From: CAYTTA01 sp964440655
GTDB lineage: Bacteria; Bacteroidota; Rhodothermia; Balneolales; Balneolaceae
DNA length: 46,488 nucleotides
NCBI GenBank assembly: GCA_964440655.1
Contig: CAYTTA010000012.1
Coordinates: 1-46,488 of the forward strand
Reading direction: 5' to 3'
Each line of letters begins with the position of its first letter. Position 1 is the stretch's first letter. Below, piece after piece: positions 40,338 through 46,488 of the stretch. The notes under the pieces are model-generated. The model was given only the letters and a program-made list of their open reading frames with translations. It searched no databases and was not told the origin of the DNA. The translations under genes were made by a program, and so were the position numbers.

Positions 40338-41723
40338 TCATTTTCCGTGCATCTCCGCAAGAGTACCCATAAAGAGAGCGGATGTGTGAATTCCCCGTTG
40401 AAAATCCCTGAGGGAGAAACTCTCGTTGGGTGAGTGGAGGGCATCTTTTGCCAGGCCGAAGCCCATGAGGATCGACTCCACTCCCAGGATTTTCTTGAAA
40501 TCCGCCACCACCGGAATGGAGCCTCCTTCCCGGGAAAAGAGAACCTCTTTGCCGTATACCTTTTCAAAAGCGGCTGCTGCCGCTTTCATCCCCGGGAAAT
40601 TCCTGTCGATCACTACCGGGTGACCGCCGTGGTGCTCTTTTACCGTCACTCTCACGGTGGGTGGTGCAACGCGCTCTACATGGCGCCGGAAGAGTTCTGC
40701 AACCCGGCCTGGATCCTGGTCCGGAACAAGACGCATGCTCACTTTTGCTCCTGCCCGTGCCGGAAGGACCGTTTTGGCCCCTTCACCCTGATAGCCGCCC
40801 CATATTCCGTTCACGTCCAGGGTGGGGCGGGAGGTGATCCTCTCCAGGGTGGTGAACCCCTCCTCTCCGTGGGTCATGGGAATACCCAGTTCTTTCCTCC
40901 ACTCTTCATCATTGTGCGGAAGTTTCCGGAACTGATCTCTCTCCTCATCGGTGAGAGGAAGAACATCATCGTAGAAACCCTCGATCAGAATTCTCCCCTT
41001 TTCATCTTTCATGCCGGCCAGAATCTCCGCCAGCACATTGGCAGGGTTGGCCACTCCTCCCCCGTAGACTCCGGAATGGAGATCCCGTTCCGGTCCCTCC
41101 ACCTCCAGCTCCATATAGGCCAGGCCACGCAGCCCGTAGGTGATGGAAGGCTGATCTTCGGCGATCATGGCCGTGTCGGAGATGAGGACCATGTCGCACT
41201 CAAGAAGTTCCTTGTGAGAGCGGATGAAAGGAACAAGATTGGGAGAACCGATCTCCTCTTCCCCTTCCAGCAGGAATTTCAGATTGACGGGCAGACCATT
41301 CCCCGCCCGGATCCATGCCTCTGCCGCCTTGATGTGGGTGTAGAGCTGTCCCTTGTCATCACTCGCACCCCGTGCGTAGACACGTTCACCCCGAATGGCC
41401 GGTTCGAAGGGAGGGGTGACCCACTCCTCCAGTGGATCGGGCGGCTGTACATCGTAATGTCCGTAGATGAGCACTGTCGGCAGATCGGCATCGACCTTCT
41501 TTTCCGCAAAGAGGATCGGGTGATTTTCCGTTTCGAACAGCTCCACCCGGTCCATTTCCAGTCCCTCCAGCTGTTCCAGGAGAAACCGGGCGGCCTTCCG
41601 AAGATCTTCTTTCCGTTCCCGGTCTGTGCTGATGCTGGGGATCTTCAGCAGATCAAACAGTTCTTCACGGAACCGCTGCCGGTTCTCATCGATGTATTTT
41701 TGTACGGGATCAAAAGCGGACAT
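40338..41723 (-). CDS. M20 family dipeptidase (CNDP/ArgE-type)
   Basis: Product of 461 aa, no signal peptide. Zinc ligands and catalytic residues are visible in order: GHYDVQPP (His and catalytic Asp), RGASDDKGQ (bridging Asp), LLEGEEEIGS (catalytic Glu and ligand Glu), LISDTAMI (Asp), and the final His in KDALHSPNESF. The lid or dimerisation domain occupies about 190-355 (DLHSGVYGGGVANPANVLAEIL). Family members cleave dipeptides and similar small peptides in the cytoplasm. It is downstream of batE by 58 bp on the same strand and may be read through from the yebC-bat transcript. Confidence 0.93.
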   Translation of the reverse strand: MSAFDPVQKYIDENRQRFREELFDLLKIPSISTDRERKEDLRKAARFLLEQLEGLEMDRVELFETENHPILFAEKKVDADLPTVLIYGHYDVQPPDPLEEWVTPPFEPAIRGERVYARGASDDKGQLYTHIKAAEAWIRAGNGLPVNLKFLLEGEEEIGSPNLVPFIRSHKELLECDMVLISDTAMIAEDQPSITYGLRGLAYMELEVEGPERDLHSGVYGGGVANPANVLAEILAGMKDEKGRILIEGFYDDVLPLTDEERDQFRKLPHNDEEWRKELGIPMTHGEEGFTTLERITSRPTLDVNGIWGGYQGEGAKTVLPARAGAKVSMRLVPDQDPGRVAELFRRHVERVAPPTVRVTVKEHHGGHPVVIDRNFPGMKAAAAAFEKVYGKEVLFSREGGSIPVVADFKKILGVESILMGFGLAKDALHSPNESFSLRDFQRGIHTSALFMGTLAEMHGK

Positions 41724-41781
41724 GGGGGATCTGTATGAAGTTCAGGTTTGTCGGTTTACTTTTTTCCGGCTGTTTACCCCC

Positions 41782-42561
41782 TTAGAAGATGCGGATGGCA
41801 GAGGTGCCGATCCACCCTTCAAGGCCGTTTTCCAGCCGGACATGGGTCCATCCCTCTTCTTCTTCACTGATGCGGCGGTCCACACGGAGCTGATACCCTT
41901 CATAGGCAGAGCTTACTGCTGCCGAGGTGGAATCGGGTTCTTCATGAACGGTTTCGGAACGCACAACGACCACGGCGGCAGCGTATCGACTCTCCTTCAC
42001 CCGGATGCAGAGTGAAATGAAGATCAGCAGGAGGGCGAATCCGGCGGTCACCAGACCGGCCCTGCTCAGGAATTTCGAGGTTCGCTGATAAAACCAGGAG
42101 GCGATGATCCCGCCGGTGCCGATCTGGAGCAGCAGGACTCCGGCAAGGAGCAGCATCACCACCCCCACCTCATCGGTCAGCCAGTCGTAGAACCGTTCCC
42201 ACGGAAGCTTTGGCAGGACGGCGGAACGCCGGTCAAACTGCTCATTGATCGCGCGGAGCGCCTCTTCCGCCTCCTCCCGGGTCTCATCAAACCGGGCCGA
42301 TTGCAACATATAGAATTTTGCCAGACCGAGGGAGTCGAGCTGTACGGCCGCAACCGCCATGTTGAAATAGAGCTTGCCGGAGCGGTATCCCTCCTTTTCG
42401 ATCTCCCGGTATGCAGTGAATGCTTCTTCAAAGCGCAGCTCTTCCATCCATTCATTTGCCAGATCGAAACGGGACTGCTGCGGGAATGCAGGTGTAAAAA
42501 ATCCGGAAACCAGGAGCCATAGCGGCACCTGGATACAAAAGAGCTTCAACGCTTCCTTCAT
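41782..42561 (-). CDS. batE: BatE-like TPR and SH3 domain membrane protein
   Basis: Product of 259 aa from ATG 42561, which overlaps the batD stop (ATGA). A signal-like helix (about 5-27) precedes TPR-like repeats (NEWMEELRFEEAFTAYREIEKEGYRSGKLYFNMAVAAVQLDSLGLAKFYMLQSARF, about 36-90). Two membrane helices (about 127-150 and 160-180) and a bacterial SH3 domain (about 185-259, ending GWTHVRLENGLEGWIGTSAIRIF) follow. BatE belongs to the aerotolerance (Bat) operon of Bacteroidota; its exact role is unknown. Contiguity with batC and batD supports the name. Confidence 0.8.
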   Translation of the reverse strand: MKEALKLFCIQVPLWLLVSGFFTPAFPQQSRFDLANEWMEELRFEEAFTAYREIEKEGYRSGKLYFNMAVAAVQLDSLGLAKFYMLQSARFDETREEAEEALRAINEQFDRRSAVLPKLPWERFYDWLTDEVGVVMLLLAGVLLLQIGTGGIIASWFYQRTSKFLSRAGLVTAGFALLLIFISLCIRVKESRYAAAVVVVRSETVHEEPDSTSAAVSSAYEGYQLRVDRRISEEEEGWTHVRLENGLEGWIGTSAIRIF

Positions 42562-44345
42562 AGCGATTTCCTCAATTGGTTGAGAAGATCGGATGCTCTC
42601 CGGACATCCTTTTCGACATCCTGCCGGCTTCCGGGAGGTGCGTAGCTGATGCTGGTGCACTTGTCCAGGAGCTGTTGCAGTTCCGAAGCCAGTTCGTTGC
42701 TGCCCCCTTCTTCTCTTACCTTGTCGGTCAGCTCCCGGCTGGAAAGTCCCGCCTCGGGCAGCCCCATCCTGTCGGTTATATAGCCTGTGATTGCCTTCCA
42801 TATGGAGTGATAGGCCTGACGGGGATTCTCTCCGGATGCTTCGTTTCCGGCCTGCATCAGATGCTCTTCAGCCCGATCCCATGCGTAATGCGCACGTGCA
42901 AAGGCGGAATCCTCCTCCAGCCGCCGAAGTACACTTCTCCTGTTCCACGCCACGGCCAGTGCGGCAGCGGGCAGAATCAGACCGATCCAGAAAATCCAGA
43001 TCCAGGCAGATCCGCCATCCCCTCTCTCCCAGAGTGTGAGGCCGGTCTGAATTCTCAACGGAAGGACACCTGTCCTCTCGTCGGCCGGGGTGAGGGGGTC
43101 CCGGATGATCTCAAGGGTGATCTCCGGGAGAAACTGCTCTTCATATCGTCTGCTGTCGGGGTTGAACCAGGTGACTCGTTCCGCAGGGAGCGTGAAATGC
43201 CCGGCGATGCGGGGCACCAGCCGGTCGGTGAACGTTCTGCTTCCCCGTATTTCGGTGCCGACTTTCTGGAGGTCCGTCACCTCCTGTGGAGAATAGAGTT
43301 CAAATCCCTGCGGATAGGACCAGGACGGTTTCTGAATGAGAGGAATGTTTCCATTGCCCCGGATGGTGGTGATCAGCTCGATCGACTCTCCAATATAGGC
43401 CTTTGTAACCGAGGCTCTTCTCTCCACCTCAAACTCTCCCACAGCGCCCAGGGTAACCCTTCCCGAGGGAGGTGGATCAAGCGGGCGCACCCGCACCGGC
43501 AATGCTTCGGACTCAAGGGTCACGCGGCGGTGATTGGTTCCCAGACCTCCGAAAACACTTCCGAACGGGTCGAACCGGGTGGGCTGAGTGCGGATCCCGA
43601 GTGTGATTTCAAAGGGGTCAAGGAGAAGCTCTCCGGCCCGGGTGGGAAAGAGCGCATAGCGCAGCAGTGTGGCGCGCCGGTAACGGATATTTCCCAGAAG
43701 AACGCTTTCAGAACGGGGCTGTTCATTCTCTTCGAGCTCCTCTTTCCAGAACCCGTCGGTTCTCCAGCCTGGTGTGGGGCGGTAGGAGGCGACCTCGATC
43801 CCGTCCTTGAAGTAGATTACGAGGCTGGCGACAACCTGCTGCCCGACGACGGGTTCCTTGTCGTCCAGTTCCACCTGTACAAAGATATCGGGTCGCCGCT
43901 CATCGGGTTCGGGCTGAACCCCCTGCTGCCGGAGAATCTCGACCCGCATCTCCCGGGTCCGGTGCTCTTCGCCGTCGATTACCACAGTAATGGGCGGTAT
44001 AGTCTTTGTTCCTGTCTCTCTGGCAATGAGTGTGAAGTGATAACTGGTAACGGTTTTGGTCACTCCGTTGATGACCGAAATGCTCTGGCTTCGTGAAGGA
44101 ACAGCATTGAGTACGCGAATTCCCTCCAGCTGCGGAAGCCGGGGCGGCTCCACGTTGCGCAGGTCGGGACTCCGGACTTCAATCTGAAGGGTGAACTGTT
44201 CACCGATCCAGACTCTGTTCTCGGAAAGAGAGGCTTCCAGAGTGAAATCCTGGGCGGATGCCGTGCCGGCGCTCAGCAGCAGGACCAGTACCAACACGGT
44301 GAGCATCAGCCCGGTATGTTTTGTTCTACCAGTCCTTCTCTTCAT
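42558..44345 (-). CDS. batD: BatD family protein (oxygen tolerance)
   Basis: Product of 595 aa from ATG 44345, which overlaps the end of batC by 20 bp. A signal peptide (LMLTVLVLVLLLSAGTASAQ) leads into a periplasmic beta-rich region, FTLEASLSENRVWIGEQFTLQIEV ... PPRLPQLEGIRVLNAVPSRSQSISVING, with several Ig-like repeats. A membrane helix near 450-470 (WIWIFWIGLILPAAALAVA) and a cytoplasmic helical tail (about 480-595) follow. BatD is a large periplasmic membrane-anchored subunit made next to BatA/BatB/BatC and is thought to form an envelope complex. Confidence 0.88.
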   Translation of the reverse strand: MKRRTGRTKHTGLMLTVLVLVLLLSAGTASAQDFTLEASLSENRVWIGEQFTLQIEVRSPDLRNVEPPRLPQLEGIRVLNAVPSRSQSISVINGVTKTVTSYHFTLIARETGTKTIPPITVVIDGEEHRTREMRVEILRQQGVQPEPDERRPDIFVQVELDDKEPVVGQQVVASLVIYFKDGIEVASYRPTPGWRTDGFWKEELEENEQPRSESVLLGNIRYRRATLLRYALFPTRAGELLLDPFEITLGIRTQPTRFDPFGSVFGGLGTNHRRVTLESEALPVRVRPLDPPPSGRVTLGAVGEFEVERRASVTKAYIGESIELITTIRGNGNIPLIQKPSWSYPQGFELYSPQEVTDLQKVGTEIRGSRTFTDRLVPRIAGHFTLPAERVTWFNPDSRRYEEQFLPEITLEIIRDPLTPADERTGVLPLRIQTGLTLWERGDGGSAWIWIFWIGLILPAAALAVAWNRRSVLRRLEEDSAFARAHYAWDRAEEHLMQAGNEASGENPRQAYHSIWKAITGYITDRMGLPEAGLSSRELTDKVREEGGSNELASELQQLLDKCTSISYAPPGSRQDVEKDVRRASDLLNQLRKSL

Positions 44346-45069
44346 CCGGATTCTCGGTTTCCGCTCTCTTCTGCATCGATTCCAGCAGATCCCGCTCCCT
44401 CTGCTGGAGAGCATCCAGGATGTTCTCTGCCTCCTCCCTACTCATCTCCTGCTGTTGCCGGCTGCCGGAGTCGGCAGGTGGTTCGTCGGGGGGAGTCTCA
44501 CCTTGTCGGGAATCGGGTTCAGACTCCTGTTGCCGGTTCTCTTCCTCCTCATCATTCTCCGGTGTCTCCCCGCTCATCTGCTGCTGGATCTGTTCATGCT
44601 CTTTTCTGGCCAGTTCGTAGTTGTGGCGTGCATCGGCATCCATGGGGTTCTTACGGAGTGCCTCCCGATATAGCTCTGCCGCTGCGGCTGGATCGGAGTT
44701 CCAGGCGAGAAGATTCCCCATATTGTACTCCGAGAGTGCCTGTTCAGAGAGATCTTCGGTGAGTGCCCGCGCTTCTTCATACGCCTGCATCGCCTCTTCC
44801 ATCCTGCCCAGCATGGCCAGGGAGCTGGCCAGATTGAAATGGAGCCGTGAATTTTCCGGTTCCGACTGCAGCGCTTCAAGATAGAGCTCGGCGGCCAGCT
44901 CGTAATCACCCTCCTCATAGGCCTTGTTCGCCCGGATGGGATCCCGCCCGGAGGCGGCAGTGAGAAGAAGGAGCAGCGCAGGCAGGAGCAAGAGCCCGAT
45001 TCTTCTGCCGAGAGGGCCCTCTCCGCCCTTCCCGTCAGAGAGATTCGGCCAGCGCCAGCGTCTCCTCAT
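44326..45069 (-). CDS. batC: BatC-like TPR protein
   Basis: Product of 247 aa if started at ATG 45069, which overlaps the yebC end by 35 bp; the start is uncertain. A hydrophobic helix (IGLLLLPALLLLLTAA, about 24-39) is followed by three TPR units (ANKAYEEGDYELAAELYLEAL; HFNLASSLAMLGRMEEAMQAYEEA; EYNMGNLLAWNSDPAAAAELYREAL). A very polar Gln/Glu/Pro-rich region (about 165-225) and a final helical segment (REEAENILDALQQRERDLL) end the protein. The order batC-batD-batE with overlapping ends matches Bat operons. BatA, BatB and MoxR are not present here. Confidence 0.8.
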   Translation of the reverse strand: MRRRWRWPNLSDGKGGEGPLGRRIGLLLLPALLLLLTAASGRDPIRANKAYEEGDYELAAELYLEALQSEPENSRLHFNLASSLAMLGRMEEAMQAYEEARALTEDLSEQALSEYNMGNLLAWNSDPAAAAELYREALRKNPMDADARHNYELARKEHEQIQQQMSGETPENDEEEENRQQESEPDSRQGETPPDEPPADSGSRQQQEMSREEAENILDALQQRERDLLESMQKRAETENPDEEKDW

Positions 45070-45793
45070 CCATTTCCAGATTGGTGTAGACATTGGAAAC
45101 GTCATCGTTCTCCTCAAACTGCTCCATCAATTTAAGATTCGCGAGTGCTGTTTCCGGATCTGCCTTCACTTCCGTCGAAGGAATGCGGATGAGAGAAGCC
45201 GATTCAATCTTCACTCCGGCCTCTTCCAGTTTGCTTCGCGTCTGGTAGAGGTCGCTGCGGGCGGTTGTAATGACATAGAGCTCCTCTTCCCGGACAACAT
45301 CTTCCGCTCCTGCATCGATGGCCATCAGCATCAGCTCCTCTTCATCGTGTCCCTCCGCCGGGACCTGGATCATTCCTTTCTGCTCGAAGAGATAGGCCAC
45401 CGATCCGGAGGTGCCGAGATTTCCTCCTGCTTTGGAGAAGAGATGGCGGATCTCGCCCACTGTCCGGTTGTAATTGTTTGTTGTCACTTCGATCAGGTAG
45501 GCTACACCTCCCGGCCCGTACCCTTCATAGATCGCTTCCTCAAAGTTGGCCGATCCATCGTTCAGCTCCCCGGTTCCCTTCTTGATCGCCCGTTCGATAT
45601 TCTCCTTGGGAAGGTTTACCGATTTGGCGTTTTCGATCGCCAGTGCAAGGCGGGGATTCCCTGCCGGATCACCTCCACCCTCCCGGGCGGCCACGGTGAT
45701 CTCCCGGATATGCCTGGTAAAGATCTTTCCCCGTTTGGCGTCCTCTTTCGCTTTTTTGTGGCGAATGTTGGCCCATTTGGAATGTCCTGCCAT
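45035..45793 (-). CDS. yebC: YebC/PmpR/TACO1 family protein
   Basis: Product of 252 aa. The start MAGHSKWANIRHKKAKEDAKRGKIFTR is diagnostic. VNLPKENIERAIKKGTGE, YEGYGPGGVAYLIEVTTNNYNRTV and LGTSGSVAYLFEQKG follow. Members were annotated as transcription regulators; newer work on YebC/TACO1 proteins points to a role in translation of proline-rich stretches. It leads the minus-strand yebC-batC-batD-batE-dipeptidase run, behind a plausible Bacteroidota promoter. It is divergent from bshA. Confidence 0.95.
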   Translation of the reverse strand: MAGHSKWANIRHKKAKEDAKRGKIFTRHIREITVAAREGGGDPAGNPRLALAIENAKSVNLPKENIERAIKKGTGELNDGSANFEEAIYEGYGPGGVAYLIEVTTNNYNRTVGEIRHLFSKAGGNLGTSGSVAYLFEQKGMIQVPAEGHDEEELMLMAIDAGAEDVVREEELYVITTARSDLYQTRSKLEEAGVKIESASLIRIPSTEVKADPETALANLKLMEQFEENDDVSNVYTNLEMDEETLALAESL

Positions 45794-45822
45794 AGAGTAA
45801 AAATTAGCTTTCCGTTGACGGT

Positions 45823-45830
45823 CAAATATA
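45823..45830 (-). promoter_or_regulatory. Candidate Bacteroidota-type -7 box before yebC
   Basis: TATATTTG on the minus strand fits the Bacteroidota TAnnTTTG element exactly and lies 30 bp before the yebC ATG. No clear -33 TTG at the usual distance was found, so the promoter call rests on this box and its position. Confidence 0.4.
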
Positions 45831-45920
45831 ATGGAAATGGCAATTCCAGCCTAACCGCGGGGTGCGGCTGCCCATCGCTTAACGTCTATAAATTGATTAT
45901 GTTGGAAAGATCTGTTTCAC

Positions 45921-46488
45921 ATGGATTCAATCCGCATGAACATCGGTATTGTCTGCTACCCCACCTTCGGTGGCAGCGGAGTTGTTGCCACGGAGCTTGC
46001 GAAGGGTCTGGCCGCCAGAGGCCATTCTGTTCACATCCTGAGTTACGCCCGCCCTGCCCGTCTTGATTCGTTTCAGACCAACATCACCTTTCACGAGGTG
46101 GATCTGAGCACCTATCCGCTGTTTGAGTTCCCTCCCTATGATCTGGCGCTTGCCAACGTGATGGTGAATCTGATCCAGTATGAGAAGCTGGATGTGCTTC
46201 ATGTGCACTATGCCATACCGCACGCCACGAGCGCCTATCTGGCCAAACAGATTCTGGGTGATGAGGCGAGACATGTTCCCATCATCACCACACTGCACGG
46301 CACGGACATCACACTGGTGGGAAGCGACCCGAGCTACAAGAAGGTGGTCGACTTCTCCATCAATCAAAGCGATGGCGTGACCGCTGTCTCGGAGTATCTC
46401 AAACAGGAAACTCTGAGCCGTTTCGACATACAAAAAGAGATCCGGGTCATTCCCAACTTTATCGATCTCAAGAGGTTCCGAAGAACAC
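45921..46488 (+). CDS. bshA: N-acetyl-alpha-D-glucosaminyl L-malate synthase BshA, partial (C-terminus beyond the window)
   Basis: An open frame of 189 codons from ATG 45921 (or ATG 45936) runs off the right edge. It is a GT4-type glycosyltransferase. The start MNIGIVCYPTFGGSGVVATELAKGLAARGHSVHILSY, then FEFPPYDLALA, VLHVHYAIPHATSAYLAKQIL, ITTLHGTDITLVGSDPSY and AVSEYLKQETLSRF ... IRVIPNFIDLKRF, are the BshA signature blocks. BshA joins N-acetylglucosamine from UDP-GlcNAc to L-malate, the first step of bacillithiol synthesis. This implies bacillithiol as the thiol buffer, as in many Bacteroidota. About half of the gene is in the window. Confidence 0.95.
   Translation, partial: MDSIRMNIGIVCYPTFGGSGVVATELAKGLAARGHSVHILSYARPARLDSFQTNITFHEVDLSTYPLFEFPPYDLALANVMVNLIQYEKLDVLHVHYAIPHATSAYLAKQILGDEARHVPIITTLHGTDITLVGSDPSYKKVVDFSINQSDGVTAVSEYLKQETLSRFDIQKEIRVIPNFIDLKRFRRT

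Noticed and set aside
40434..41738. Plus-strand open frame of 434 codons
   Set aside because: It is the reverse of the M20 dipeptidase gene, whose zinc-site motifs are all on the minus strand.
1..46488. CRISPR arrays, tRNA or rRNA genes, insertion sequences, prophage
   Set aside because: No spaced repeats of CRISPR type, no tRNA T-loop pattern in the gaps inspected, and no transposase, integrase or phage protein was recognised.

Overview
The window is dense chromosomal DNA from a Gram-negative bacterium of the Bacteroidota in the broad sense. The best guess is a Balneolia/Rhodothermia-type lineage. Evidence for this is the bacillithiol gene bshA, a BatC-BatD-BatE cluster, a serine-palmitoyltransferase-type enzyme, a Bacteroidota-type -7 box (TATATTTG) before yebC, few strong Shine-Dalgarno sites, and moderately high GC by eye. 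There are no tRNA or rRNA genes, insertion sequences, phage genes or CRISPR arrays. It reads as core genome with a few odd islands.

Layout. 1-3261 (minus): a secreted SelA-like PLP enzyme, a PQQ-type sugar dehydrogenase lipoprotein and a CheR-type methyltransferase cut by the window edge. 3713-6420 (plus): ATP-grasp ligase, pterin-carbinolamine dehydratase, single-domain response regulator and OsmC. 6437-9927: Ste24-like protease (minus), esterase and serine-palmitoyltransferase-like enzyme (plus). 10018-12880: a DEAD-box protein with degenerate motifs (minus) behind a structured leader, and a degenerate SRAP/YedK protein (plus). 13087-17970: SecG, penicillin-acylase family protein, DUF58 protein and an SDR. 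18094-20943: a two-component pair and an aquaporin.

21111-32312 (plus) is a nearly complete haem pathway: hemH, hemA, hemC, hemD, hemE, hemF, hemB, htpX, hemL and an MFS transporter. Together these genes make protoporphyrinogen from glutamyl-tRNA and insert iron. Only protoporphyrinogen oxidase is missing. The ferrochelatase carries a cysteine-rich insertion.

32333-36171 (minus) is the most unusual part. It is a four-gene unit coding for a leucyl/phenylalanyl-tRNA-protein-transferase-like protein, a GNAT-like protein, an amino-acid-type adenylation enzyme and a stand-alone carrier protein. My inference is an aminoacyl activation and transfer system that uses a carrier protein. A small membrane protein gene and dyad repeats lie upstream.

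37070-46488: a two-lipoyl E2 subunit, panC and panD (pantothenate), an M20 dipeptidase, batE/batD/batC behind yebC (all minus), and the start of bshA (plus), which runs off the window.
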